Assembly (NCBI GenBank): GCA_023974075.1
Contig: JAMFTG010001378.1
Location: 93,031 to 157,030, forward strand
Length of the DNA: 64,000 nucleotides
Direction of reading: 5' to 3'
Source of the DNA: Chaenocephalus aceratus
Lineage: Eukaryota > Chordata > Actinopteri > Perciformes > Channichthyidae
Below, piece by piece: positions 40,381-53,224 of this stretch (position 1 is its first letter; each line of letters opens with the position of its first letter). Below the pieces are notes generated by a model, which made no database searches, had not been told where the DNA came from, and saw nothing but the letters and a program-made list of their open reading frames with translations. A program made the position numbers and the translations under genes.

Positions 40381-41282
40381 TTATATTACAATGGGTTGTG
40401 AATAATGACAGAGGGGATGTGTTAATATGTTCAACATATTCCACATGCTGTTTTAATGTTCTATTGAAATGATATAACTGAGTAGAAGTCGCACCACACG
40501 CGATGCAGGCCGATCAGAACGGAGACGCCGAGCAGGAACCCTTAAAGCCCTGAAAGACGGCGTGGCTCCGAGTCCACGGTGACGCCTACCAATCTACTTC
40601 AGTCCGACGCGTGGACATCAATTATTCACCCGCACTTCTGCCACTTAGCGATGGAGAAAGACGAGCACGGCGACTGACTTCTCCTCGTTGCTCGAGTCCT
40701 TTAAAGGAGACGCCAAGCCGAGGGCTAAAGTGGATTAGAGAGGAAATGAAATCTCAAACTGTGGTTAAAAACGGAAGGAAATGTAAAGTACAGCGTCCCA
40801 TGGTACACATTCTTATAATTAAGAAAATAATACGCTATAATGTCCTGAAAGAATGAAACCCAACATATCAAATATACATTTATCTTGAACATTTATTTAT
40901 GGACATTAAATGAATCTGGATGTTGTGTCTTTATATTTGATTGATCGATAACTAGAAGCTTTCTCTCAAGCTAACATGTATATATAAATCCATGCACGCA
41001 CAAGTCTTGAAAGTGGATTAAAGAGGATAACATTTTAAACATGTAGGAACCTTTAGTTAAAGAAGGAAGGAAATGTCAACTTAAGTCCACTATTTCCTCT
41101 CAAACTAAACCGGGTTACAATCTATTTTTAGAACAGAAGATGTTGCGCAATCTCAAACCGTTAAAGACACGAAAAACAACAATTAAAAACTGATTTATGA
41201 ATCGTCGACATGCATACAGGGAAAGTGTAAGTTCCTGATGCGCTGGTTCACCTGCAGTGCGCTCAGATATCATTGACTCGGT
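40381..41282. other. Upstream region, no gene seen
   Basis: AT-rich unique sequence; no reading frame resembles a known protein. Confidence 0.45.
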
Positions 41283-42005
41283 AATGTAGGGTAGGGGGGG
41301 GGGGGGGGGGGGGGGGGGAGAACCTCATTATGAGCAGGACTGATTGGCATATTCTGGAGGGCATTTAACAAATCTGCACTTCATCAAGCTGTCGGCTCGT
41401 TTAGTTCATTAGTGATGAGTACACACACACGAAACCGTAACACACACACACGCACACGGGAGAAACACACACACGAGAAACCGTAACACACACACATTGC
41501 ACGGGAGAAACACACACACACACACACACCGCATGACACACACACATTGCACATTAGAAACACACAAAACCGTAACACACACACACACACCGCATGACAC
41601 ACACTCACACACACATTACAAAGGAGAAACACACACAAAACCGTAACACACACCGCATGACACACACACACCACATGACACACACACACGTTCAACTAGT
41701 ATTAAAAGCCAGTTTAAAGAGGTGAGTTTTTAGCTGAGATTTAAAAAGTTCGATAGACTGAACACACACACACACGAGAAACTGTAACACACACACTGCA
41801 CGGGAGAAACACACACACTGCACGGGAGAAACCGTAACACACACACACACACACACACCGCATGACACACACACACACACACGGGAGAAACTGTAACACA
41901 CACACACACACCGCATGACACACACATTGCACAGGAGAAACACACACACACACACTGCACGGGAGAAAACCGTAACACACACACACACCGCATGACACAC
42001 ACACA
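41283..42005. repeat. Poly-G run and CA/GGGAGAAACCGTAACAC array
   Basis: About 25 G at 41294-41320. From 41405 to 42005, CA tracts are interspersed with GGGAGAAAC, CCGTAACACAC and CCGCATGACAC motifs. A roughly 75-bp L2-like fragment (GCCAGTTTAAAGAGGTGAGT) interrupts it at 41690-41762. Confidence 0.9.
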
Positions 42006-42604
42006 TACTTAAGAAAAGGGGGGGCTTCAATGGTGCGCTCTTGTTAAAGAGGGGTTGTATTTTTAGAAAAGCACCATCCGTCGATTCACAGAAATGTTTT
42101 TGCTAATATTCTGACATTTCAATAGTTTTCATCTTTTAGGTAATTTTAAATTAAAGAATCCAGAACATGCCGTTCCAGCCTCTCAGATCTGCACATTTGC
42201 TAATTCTCTAATTTTCTCACATTTAAGTGAATAAAGTAAACAAAGATGGACGTTTTCACTATTTCTGACTAAACTTGTTGAAAGCAATTAGCAGAAGAAT
42301 CAAAGATGGAAAAAAAGATAATTGCATCCTTCGGGCAACGAGAGAGAAAGTGTCACATCCTCCAAAACGTGGAGAAGTACCCCGAGACATCTCTTTGGTG
42401 AAACCGGTATTTCCGTCCGGGGTCAGGAGGTTTAGCGGTTAGCTTGTTGTGCTAACGCCCCCTCACTCCAGCGTAGTAATCACCTCGGCCCACCTCTCTC
42501 TCGCTCACACACGTAATAACACGGCGGCCATAATCGCATGTTTGTGTTTCTGAGGTCAGCACTTCTTCTCGCTCGATTACAGGTTTCCATCTGACTCACT
42601 AAAT

Positions 42605-42948
42605 CAGGGGTGTCAAACTCAAGGCCCGGGGGCCAAATCCGGCCCGCGACTTCATTTCACGTGGCCCGCAAGAGCTCTGAAAGAATGTAATGTCTATTAT
42701 ACGGTTACAGGCCGATTTACAGAAGCACGGTGTCCATAAACTACATGTCCCACAATGCATCAGACATTTACTTTTTTTTCAAAATGTCACTTTTTTTCCA
42801 GAATTTTGATTTTCTTTTAAAATAATTTTGTGAAATTCTTATTTATATATATTAAATATTTATATATGTATGTTTATATAGTCTTAAAGTTACAACCGGC
42901 CCTTTGAGTGCAGCCATAATGCTGATGTGGCCCGTGATGACACCCCTG
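42605..42948 (+). mobile_element. Miniature hAT element, copy C of the 'GGGGTGTCAAACTC' family
   Basis: It starts CAGGGGTGTCAAACTCAAGG and ends GTGATGACACCCCTG, with flanks CACTAAAT and CTCTAAAT (7/8). Confidence 0.92.
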
Positions 42949-43639
42949 CTCTAAATGAAGGGTGGCGTTATTAACCCACCGCCTGCCTCGGCAACACGAC
43001 AACGATGCTTTTAGAATATCGCTAAATGTTTATTAGCAGCTCAACGCCAAACAGATACCGTCCATATAACTGGACTTTTATATTTAATGTATTTTTGCCA
43101 TTTCTTGCACACTTAATGTAAATAATATCCTACTTTTTATTAGCGGTTATTCGGCCCTTCGTAGTATTGGTATCTTTGACGGGTCGCAGTGAACGACTTT
43201 GACGGCAGGAAGGTGGAGGTTCTCTCGTCTCCGGGAGTTTCTGCAGACTGCTCGTCTCGGCTCTCGGAGTCTGCCCGGCGACACCGAAGAAAACTGAGAC
43301 GCACACCTCTGATCTCCTGAAGAGCACCTTGCAAAGTCAATTGATCTTTACAAAGTTGTACTCGTGTCTTTATCAGGGTCTGTTGTTTCCTCCTGGGTTG
43401 TTTTTAAGTTAGAAGTCAAATAAATCATGTTTTGTAAATCTTTCAGCGCACTATCCTATACGTTTCAGTGCATGTCAATGGTCTGCAAAGGCTACAATCC
43501 CTGTGGTTCTCTCCCTCACGCCAACATATTGTACGTGATAAGCCAAGGGGGCGGGACATATCTACCATGGTTGACCAATCACAATAGAGCTGGCCAGCTA
43601 ACCAATCAGAGCAGCTCTGGTTTCAGAGGGTGAAAAGAG
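42949..43639. other. Unique sequence, then interior of a TTAA-type miniature element
   Basis: 43430-43639 (CATGTCAATGGTCTGCAAAG; GTACGTGATAAGCCAAGGGG; GACCAATCACAATAGAGCTG) resembles the interior of a widespread fish TTAA element as I recall it. It runs straight into the 57-bp array. No gene is seen. Confidence 0.45.
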
Positions 43640-46614
43640 GTAAAGTAGAGACACTACATACTGATATACACCTGAACATCAGCAGGAGAGGACTCTTTAA
43701 AGTAGAGACACTACACACTGATATACACCTGAACATCAGCAGGAGAGGACTCTTTAAAGTAGAGACACTACACACTGATATACACCTGAACATCAGCAGG
43801 AGAGGACTCTTTAAAGTAGAGACACTACACACTGATATACACCTGAACACCAGCAGGAGAGGACTCTTTAAAGTAGAGACACTACATACTGATATACACC
43901 TGAACATCAGCAGGAGAGGACTCTTTAAAGTAGAGACACTACACACTGATATACACCTGAACACCAGCAGGAGAGGACTCTTTAAAGTAGAGACACTACA
44001 CACTGATATACACCTGAACATCAGCAGGAGAGGACTCTTTAAAGTAGAGACACTACATGCTGATATACACCTGAACATCAGCAGGAGAGGACTCTTTAAA
44101 GTAGAGACACTACATACTGATATACACCTGAACATCAGCAGGAGAGGACTCTTTAAAGTAGAGACACTACATACTGATATACACCTGAACATCAGCAGGA
44201 GAGGACTCTTTAAAGTAGAGGCACTACACGCTGATATACACCTGAACATCAGCAGGAGAGGACTCTTTAAAGTAGAGAGACTATATACTGATATACACCT
44301 GAACATCAGCAGGAGAGGACTCTTTAAAGTAGAGACACTACATACTGATATACACCTGAACATCAGCAGGAGAGGACTCTTTAAAGTAGAGACACTACAT
44401 ACTGATATACACCTGAACATCAGCAGGAGAGGACTCTTTAAAGTAGAGACACCACATACTGATATACACCTGAACATCAGCAGGAGAGGACTCTTTAAAG
44501 TAGAGACACCACATACTGATATACACCTGAACATCAGCAGGAGAGGACTCTTTAAAGTAGAGACACTACATACTGATATACACCTGAACATCAGCAGGAG
44601 AGGACTCTTTAAAGTAGAGAGACTATATACTGATATACACCTGTACATCAGCAGGAGAGGACTCTTTAAAGTAGAGACACTACACACTGATATACACCTG
44701 CACATCAGCTGGAGAGGACTCTTTAAAGTAGAGACACTACATACTGATATACACCTGAACATCAGCAGGAGAGGACTCTTTAAAGTAGAGACACTACATG
44801 CTGATATACACCTGAACATCTGCAGGAGAGGACTCTTTAAAGTAGAGACACCACATACTGATATACACCTGAACATCAGCAGGAGAGGACTCTTTAAAGT
44901 AGAGACACTACATACTGATATACACCTGAGGACTCTTTAAAGTAGAGACACTACATACTGATATACACCTGAACATCAGCAGGAGAGGACTCTTTAAAGT
45001 AGATACACTACATACTGATATACACCTGAACATCAGCAGGAGAGGACTCTTTAAAGTAGAGACACCACATACTGATATACACCTGAACATCAGCAGGAGA
45101 GGACTCTTTAAAGTAGAGACACTACATACTGATATACACCTGAGGACTCTTTAAAGTAGAGACACTACATACTGATATACACCTGAACATCAGCAGGAGA
45201 GGACTCTTTAAGTAGAGACACTACATACTGATATACACCTGAACATCAGCAGGAGAGGACTCTTTAAAGTAGAGACACTACATACTGATATCCACCTGAA
45301 CATCAGCAGGAGAGGACTCTTTAAAGTAGAGACACTACATACTGATATACACCTGAACATCAGCAGGTGAGGACTCTTTAAAGTAGAGACACTACATACT
45401 GATATACACCTGAACATCAGCAGGAGAGGACTCTTTAAAGTAGAGACACTACATACTGATATACACCTGAGCATCAGCAGGAGAGGACTCTTTAAAGTAG
45501 AGACACTACACACTGATATACACCTGAACATCAGCAGGAGAGGACTCTTTAAAGTAGAGACACTACATACCGATATACACCTGAACGTCAGCAGGAGAGG
45601 ACTCTTTAAAGTAGAGACACTACATACTGATATACACCTGAACATCAGCAGGAGAGGACTCTTTAAAGTAGAGACGCTACACACTGATATACACCTGAAC
45701 ATCAGCAGGAGAGGACTCTTTAAAGTAGAGACACTACACACTGATATACACCTGAACATCAGCAGGAGAGGACTCTTTAAAGTAGAGAGACTATATACTG
45801 ATATACACCTGTACATCAGCAGGAGAGGACTCTTTAAAGTAGAGACACTACACACTGATATACACCTGCACATCAGCTGGAGAGGACTCTTTAAAGTAGA
45901 GACACTACATACTGATATACACCTGAACATCAGCAGGAGAGGACTCTTTAAAGTAGAGACACTACATGCTGATATACACCTGAACATCTGCAGGAGAGGA
46001 CTCTTTAAAGTAGAGACACCACATACTGATATACACCTGAACATCAGCAGGAGAGGACTCTTTAAAGTAGAGACACTACATACTGATATACACCTGAGGA
46101 CTCTTTAAAGTAGAGACACTACATACTGATATACACCTGAACATCAGCAGGAGAGGACTCTTTAAAGTAGATACACTACATACTGATATACACCTGAACA
46201 TCAGCAGGAGAGGACTCTTTAAAGTAGAGACACCACATACTGATATACACCTGAACATCAGCAGGAGAGGACTCTTTAAAGTAGAGACACTACATACTGA
46301 TATACACCTGAACATCAGCAGGTGAGGACTCTTTAAAGTAGAGACACTACATACTGATATACACCTGAGCATCAGCAGGAGAGGACTCTTTAAAGTAGAG
46401 ACACTACATACTGATATACACCTGAGCATCAGCAGGAGAGGACTCTTTAAAGTAGAGACACTACATACTGATATACACCTGAACATCAGCAGGAGAGGAC
46501 TCTTTAAAGTAGAGACACGACATACTGATATACACCTGAACATCAGCAGGAGAGGACTCTTTAAAGTAGAGACACTACATACTGATATACACCTGAACAT
46601 CAGGACTCTTTAAA
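43640..46614 (+). repeat. 57-bp minisatellite array 1, about 52 copies
   Basis: The unit is ACTGATATACACCTGAACAT + CAGCAGGAGAGGACTCTTTA + AAGTAGAGACACTACAT. Because 57 is a multiple of 3, both strands stay open for hundreds of codons (VETLHTDIHLNIS on plus, CISVCSVSTLKSP on minus). There is no start context, splice signal or non-repeat domain, so I do not call a protein. A block at 44.6-45.1 kb recurs 1,168 bp later, including the same variant and truncated units. Confidence 0.97.
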
Positions 46615-46800
46615 GTAGTCTGTAAAAAGTCCCTGTTTAATAATAACATTTAACTGCTATAATTAGACAGATGTTCTAAAGTAAAAACAGCTGCCATAAC
46701 CACACAGATTGTTTAGAGGGGGGTCTTTAAAAACACTGAATCACTAATTCCAGTCATACTATGATTGAGGGGGAAACGGATGCAGTGGGGGGGGGGGAAG

Positions 46801-46835
<35 letters not shown>

Positions 46836-46907
46836 CCTGTAATCATGAACCGGCTCCGAGGATAAAGGCACGTCATAAGCTTTGGGCGTAAGAATCTGAC
46901 TTTATCG
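46615..46907. other. Short unique stretch with (GT)n at 46803-46834
   Basis: No gene seen; a poly-G run precedes the GT tract. Confidence 0.5.
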
Positions 46908-47086
46908 TAGGGTTGCCAGAAACTGACCATGATCGAAATCGATTATTCGGCAGCCCTGGCGAATAATAATCGATTATTCGACCGACCCCCCGGGTTAATA
47001 CTATTACTATTATTAGTATATATATATATTTATATATATTTTGGTTGAAACAAACCAGAAAAAAAAAAAAAAAAAAAGAAAACATA

Positions 47087-47118
<32 letters not shown>

Positions 47119-47201
47119 ATAAAATCGATTTTTAAAAATAATATTCGATTATGGAGACTGTAGCGAATATTCGAATAATCGAATAATCGCTGGCATCCCT
47201 A
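46908..47201 (+). mobile_element. hAT miniature element, BED family, 294-bp deletion form
   Basis: The ends are TAGGGTTGCCAGAAACTGAC and CGCTGGCATCCCTA, with flanks CTTTATCG and CTTTATAG (7/8). It contains GAATAATAATCGATTATTCG and an AT-rich core. All coding sequence present in the 60093 copy is deleted. Confidence 0.92.
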
Positions 47202-47700
47202 CTTTATAGTAGAGTCACTAACGCGGTGAAATAAGTGAAGAGTAATGATGTGAAATCCTTTAGAAGGTATTGGAAGCTGTAACGTAAAAATAGTTAGTTG
47301 AAGTAGAAGGTGGCAAGGAAAGGAAATGCCTCAACTGTGTACTTAAATACAGTACTTGAGCAACTGTACCTTAAACCAGATGTTCTCACAGTGGGGGGTC
47401 TCGAGTGATTATAGACGTAAAGAAATTCAGAGCAGGCTGAATTGAAAACGTTGATTCTGGCGGTTCACTTAACGAGGCGTCCGTATAACGATGAGACAAA
47501 GAGAAGGGGTCAGAGGAGTTCAAAGAGAGCGACGCTGCGCTCAAGGACCTTCTCTGCAACTGAGCGTCCATACATCACGTTATGTAAGAGCACATAACCC
47601 CCTCGGTTTATTATATAAGTGCATGGAGTTCACTCGGTTCCCTCCATCACTCAAATAAACTCGCCGGCATGCGTCTCATAGCGCTGGGTATCGTCCAGAG

Positions 47701-49199
47701 CAGTGGTTCTCAACTGGCCTCGGGACCCACGTTTTACTTTGTCAATAAATCGCGACCCAACATTTTGAAGCACTCAAATCTATTCAACAAAAAATATATA
47801 CGCTTTTCAGCATACGATATTAATCAAAGTGAAGTACAGTGCATATATCCCTCATATCCTTCACTGAATAAAGTATGCTTTTAAAAAGGTTTAACGAGAT
47901 GGAATCAAAGCTGAACTGTACCACACGTGGCATGCTGGAAACCCACCCCAGCAGGGGGTCTGGGGGGAGTCTCCCCACGGAGATCTTTAGAAATACTAAC
48001 AAACTACGCATTCTGGTTCTCTGAGAAGAAAATAAATACATCTATTACTACCAGATATATTAATAATATGTTATGCCGTTGCTTGTTTTTCACTTTGTTC
48101 TGACATCTTGCTGCGAGAAGAGCAAAGAGGAGATAGTCTGTGTGTAAATTGTGGGTGAGGGGAGATAGCCCCCATTGCTCTGTGAGCTGTCAGTCATCAG
48201 ACCGGGAGTCATATTTCATTACGTGTTCATTCGTATCTGAAGTTGTACCCATGGATGTATAAAGAAGAGTTCTACCGCTAAGTCATTCTCCGTGGGGACT
48301 TCCGGCAACACTCTTGATTCTGATTGGCCAGAAGACTCGAGAAAACATCAGCAAAGATGTTTTATCGAGAAGATGACAGACGTTTTCAAAACCGTTTATG
48401 GCCTCCGGTGCTTCCAGTCCAACGCCGACTGCATGCACAGCGGTAGAACATCGGGCCTTCAAAATAAAAGTTTGACTTTTCCCCCACAAATAAATAAATT
48501 CCAAGCCCCCTGTAGCGGCCAAAATCATATAGAACTAAAACAGATAGTTTACTTAACAGCCGCTGAGGCACTAGCTAGCGGATCTTACGCAGGGCAATGA
48601 TCCAGGTCCAGACCAGATTCTCCGTTGTGCATTTTATTCCTATAACAAAATACAATGAACATGTTTCCTATATCTCGTTCCTTAAGCCGTTGCTATGGCT
48701 TTCCCTCGTGTGGCTTGAAACACGCTGGTAAAAAAAACGTTTGCCTACTGGTGCTCTGGCTCCCACCCCCACCTGTCTCCAATATATACAAGTACACCAG
48801 GTGCTCCAATCACCCAGTGCCCAAAACATGCCTTCAAAATAAAAGCATAGAAACTACTTTAACTTATGAGACTAACTAAGAATACATTTACAATAAACAC
48901 TATAAAACAGCAAGAAAATAAATGTTAAACTATGAATGAATGAAGAAATTAAAGGACGGCGGAAGTGGAAACAATTCACAAAGGGATTAAACTGTTTAAA
49001 ACACGTGCTCAAAGTAAGCCGGATGTTGCCGATGTGTTTGTGGATTCAAAAGTCGTAAATAATCTACAAAATGGAGGAGGCCGATCTGATCGGAGCAACT
49101 GGGACACATAATCCAGCTGAAACCGGCATGGACCATGACTGTGTTTTAAACATGCGCTGAGATCTTTGGCGCCCCCCCCCCCCAGGTTGGGAACCGCTG
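47701..49199. mobile_element. hAT-type element, 1.5 kb, degenerate
   Basis: It starts CAGTGGTTCTCAACTGGCCT and ends GGTTGGGAACCGCTG, with flanks GTCCAGAG and GTCTAGAT (6/8). No intact transposase frame. The left interior (CGACCCAACATTTTG) is typical of this type. Confidence 0.65.
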
Positions 49200-49466
49200 G
49201 TCTAGATTCATCATTCGGGCTATGTTTGGGTGTTTTCAGCCAAACCCCCAAAAATAAGTACCAATACTTGTGTTTTTATAAGATATACTGACGGAGGCTT
49301 CACTGTCGTGCTATTGTGGGAAATGGAATAGGTGCCACATATTTTGATAATTAAATTGTAGTAAGAGGTCATTTTCATGCAAAACTGCTTCTTTGGAGAA
49401 CCTTAAATATGGAGATGTTCTACTTATTGTTTTATATCATATCAGGCTGAAGGCTGCAAGTTACTA

Positions 49467-50084
49467 ACGGCCCGTCTACACGACAGGCATCAAAAAAATC
49501 TTGAAGCTTGGCGTATCTGAGGCTTGGCGATTTCTCACGCCCAAGGCGACCAACAACCAATCAGGAATCTCCCGCCCGCCCCCGGCATACAAAGCAATAG
49601 CAATGTTAAAACGAAGTAAACTGGATATAAAATCCCCAAACAGGCGAAAACCTACCAGTTCCACCCCCTGTCTCTGCCCCCTCCCTCCATGCCCCCTCCC
49701 TCCATGCCCCCTCCCTCCATGCTGGCTCCTCCGGTGTGTATCCCGGTAGAGTAACAGAGACTGATCATTCAGCACCGGGTGATTCACTACGGCACCATTT
49801 GTTTGAATATGAGGAAATGACCTGCGCACCTTCTCCCAGCATACACACGGTTTGATTAGCTAGCGCTTGTACTGTCAGATTTGCATATGCATGATTTGAT
49901 TGGCTGATGCCAAGCATCGAGCCTCAAAAGTTGAACATTGCTCAACTTTTGATGCTCCCGATGCAAAGCCACGCTCCCCACAATGCAGTTCGGCGAAGAT
50001 TCAAAATCAACTACGTCACCCCATTCAAGTGAATGGGCGAAGCGTTGAAAGCATTTTTCGATGCCTGTAGTGTAGACGGGCCGT
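49467..50084. mobile_element. Miniature TIR element, 618 bp, related to 33607-33973
   Basis: The ends ACGGCCCGTCTACACGACAG and GTAGTGTAGACGGGCCGT are inverse. The interior has GGCGAAAACCTACCAGTTCC and three CCCCCTCCCTCCATG copies, matching the reverse complement of the 33.7-kb element. The target duplication is unclear. Confidence 0.78.
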
Positions 50085-50914
50085 AATACTCTCAACGTCC
50101 ATTTATCTAAACGTTTCGTCCAAAAGAAATGCAAGAAATAAAAAAATTAAAATGTATATCATAGTTTCTCAAAGTCCAAGTCGTAAATGTCTAGTTTTTT
50201 TAATTTGCAAAACCAAAAGCACATCACTTAAATATGATAATTAAAGGGAACAACTCTATTTTTTAAAATAGTTATTTCTGGCATTAAAAACGACTTAAAT
50301 AATTAGTAAATTATCAAAGTAATTGGCATTATTTTCTGCACTGTCCCTTTTGCTTAACGATGTAAATATCCCAGCTGTGGGGCGGATGTATTATTTCATT
50401 ATTAAAGCTCCCGCGTCACGGCCAGTTCCACTGATCATAGTTCCATCGTTGAGGTCGACTAGAATAGATTTAAATTGTTCAATGTTCCAAACTCACATTG
50501 GTTCTCAAACAGCGTCTCTGTAAACTACGTGTATTCACTGAATGTCACTCTCTGCCTTTAACGGCTCGTTGCAGCTCCAACAGCTCCAGCCCCCCCCCCC
50601 CCCTCCCTGTGAGCCCAGTGTGCTCTGAATAAGTGTGGCTTGATATATCAGCCTGCAGCCAGGGAGGAGAGATCAGCAGAGCTGCTTGCACTGAGTGTGT
50701 GAGGAAGTCGTGGATTGGTCAATTTGGACCAATCAGCGGGGTCTTAACGTAACGGCTCCACGGACGTAACGTAACGGCTCCACGGATTGGTCCATTTCGT
50801 TCCGGGGACGACATGACATCATGATGTACCCGGAAGAATCAAATGGACAGTGACGTGTCTCCAACGAGGCGTTTTGGGGAGGTCTTCTCTGTGTTAGACT
50901 TTTACTCGCTACAG
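50085..50914. other. Upstream region with a CCAAT-rich segment at 50714-50800
   Basis: ATTGG/CCAAT occurs three times within about 75 bp (GATTGGTC, GACCAATCAG, GATTGGTCC). Between them is a tandem duplication of ACGTAACGGCTCCACGGA. No exon seen. Confidence 0.4.
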
Positions 50915-51408
50915 CAGGGGTGTCAAACTCAATTTCATCACGGGCCACATCAGCATTATGGTTGCACTCAAAGGGCCGGTCGTAACTTTAAGACTATATA
51001 AAAATACATATATAAATATTGAATATATATAAAATAATGTATTATATTACATCATTGCCTCTGCATTGGATTATCATCGGATAGGGTAATAACTTCATAA
51101 TTAACTACGTCTGAAAGCAGAAGTCTAGGGCAAGTCTTTTCAGTGCGTATGTCCCAAAATGATTTAAAAAGAAAAGCCAAATTCTGGAGAAAAAAGAAAT
51201 ATAAATGACATTTTGAAATAAAAATCTAATTCTGAGAGAAAAGTCATATTTGAGATGCATTGTGGGACATGTAGTTTATGGGCAACGTGCTTCTGTAGCA
51301 TGTAACCGTATAATAAACATATTATATTCTTTGCAAGCTCTTGTGGGGCCACAGAAAATGAAGTCGCGGGCCGAATGTGGCCCCCGGGCCTTGAGTTTGA
51401 CACCCCTG
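50915..51408 (-). mobile_element. Miniature hAT element, copy D of the 'GGGGTGTCAAACTC' family
   Basis: Reverse orientation; CAGGGGTGTCAAACTC at one end and GAGTTTGACACCCCTG at the other, with flanks CGCTACAG and CCCTACAG (7/8). Confidence 0.93.
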
Positions 51409-52971
51409 CCCTACAGGGTGTACTTTGAGGGTGTTGACTCTGCAGACCGGTCACATGCAGAAAAACCTTCACATCACAAGGGGACAGGGACTAACCGGAA
51501 CAGCATGACATGGGCCCTTTAAAGGATAAAAGCTAAATGTAATGTAATTATTCTTTATTCTTCTCAGCATTCAGTTCGTCGGTTGATCCTAGTCTAGTTT
51601 TCTGAGTCACCCAGAAGACATTTATAAAGTATGAGTTACTCGGCACACAAAGCAAATGCACTTTATTCCAAGGAAACCCAGAGCGCGTTTTCAATCAATT
51701 TCTTTAAATCACCTAGTCTGCACGTCAACGCAGTCGACGACTGATGTCCGAATCACCTCGTATCCGTCTGTGAGCTTTGGGCTGTTTGGTATTAAGCGTT
51801 AACTCGATGGGATGATTGTTGGGCTGCAGGAAGTGGAGAAAATAAGCTTGTGATTAATTTGACGGTTTTATAACGGCATTGATTGTTCTTTAATATTTTG
51901 ATTGAAAAATAACGCATTAGGAAATTGAACTTTAAGTATTGGCACTTACAGTACTGAGTTATTAAAAGTAAAGTAACATTTCTTAATCAGCAAATCATCA
52001 CTTTTGAGAAGCTTGAAATGTGTGTTAAACAGAAAACTAGTTTAACATAACTTTATCGTCACATTTTGGAAGATTTGTAAACGTTTTTTTAATTTATTAA
52101 GTATTTAAAGCTGTAACGAGAAGTAGTGAAGTCAAACGTAGAATATTTCTCTTTGAATTGAAGAATAAAGTAGTCAAGAAAGAAAATACTTGAGTACAAA
52201 TACCTCAAGCTGTACTTAAATATACAGTAATAAGGATAAGGTAACAAAATCTATGAAAATGACTTTTTTTAAGAGGATCTGTACAAAAAAAACATGTTTT
52301 ATTAAGTGTGTAGTAAACAATCTGTAGGTCTTCCCCGCAGCTCCACGATACTTCATTCAGATATTTACACACATGTTACCTTTACTAAATATTGTGCTTA
52401 GTGCCATTTGAATATTGCACGACACCATCTTGCAATTTGAATAATACGTTTGATTAATTGTGCAGCCCTTCTTTCAATAAATGATGCCGATTGCCTGGAG
52501 CTGCAATATTAAAGCAAATAAATAAACCTTCTTGATCACTAATTGGGAAATCAATTAACTCTAATGCAGCAGGATAAATGCTAATGAAACTAACGTCCTG
52601 TTTAACTCCACTTATAGCACTAAAGACCCGTGGCTCTGACTCCTCTCCAGCCGGTGTTGAAAGCGCTTCTGGCAGCGCGACAATCCTCAAAGACAAACAT
52701 TAGCCAACGCCAGCTGAACCAGAACGCACGAGCTGTCTTTAAACACGATGGACGAACACGGCAGACCAACGGGAGGCTGCAGAACGCCTGAATTCGAGGA
52801 ATACAACTTTTTTTTTTAAGAAGTGAGGAAATGGGAAAGAGGGTGATATCCGTACGGTTTGGGTTCTGACTAACGTGGAGGAACGCCAGGAGGTTTCATA
52901 TCTCCACCAGTGCTCCTCCTTTATAGCAAGAAGCCGGCTTTAAGAAGAAAAGCCGCCGTGAAAGAATTGGT

Positions 52972-53029
<58 letters not shown>

Positions 53030-53224
53030 AACATATTGCACAGTGCGGTTGCGTAAAAGAAAGCGTGTGTGTTGTGGCTTCTCACCTTGGTTTCAGTCCA
53101 GAGAGTCCCTCAGGCCATTGCTGCAAGACGGCGCTGCTCGGAAACCTCTAAGCATCCTCCAGACCCCCTGCTGAGAGAGAGACGGAGAAATTAGGATTTA
53201 CATGCAGTGAATCAGCACAACATG
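51409..53224. other. Upstream region, no gene seen; candidate conserved island at 52440-52700
   Basis: 52440-52700 is repeat-poor and rich in ATTA-type motifs (TTGATTAATTGTGC; GGGAAATCAATTAA; GATAAATGCTAATG). A (TG)n tract lies at 52974-53027. Confidence 0.35.

Noticed and set aside
43630..44940. A 436-codon plus-strand frame and a 417-codon minus-strand frame over the 57-bp array
   Set aside because: Both strands are open only because the unit is a multiple of 3 without stops. There is no non-repeat domain, start context or splice structure, so it is not called as a protein.
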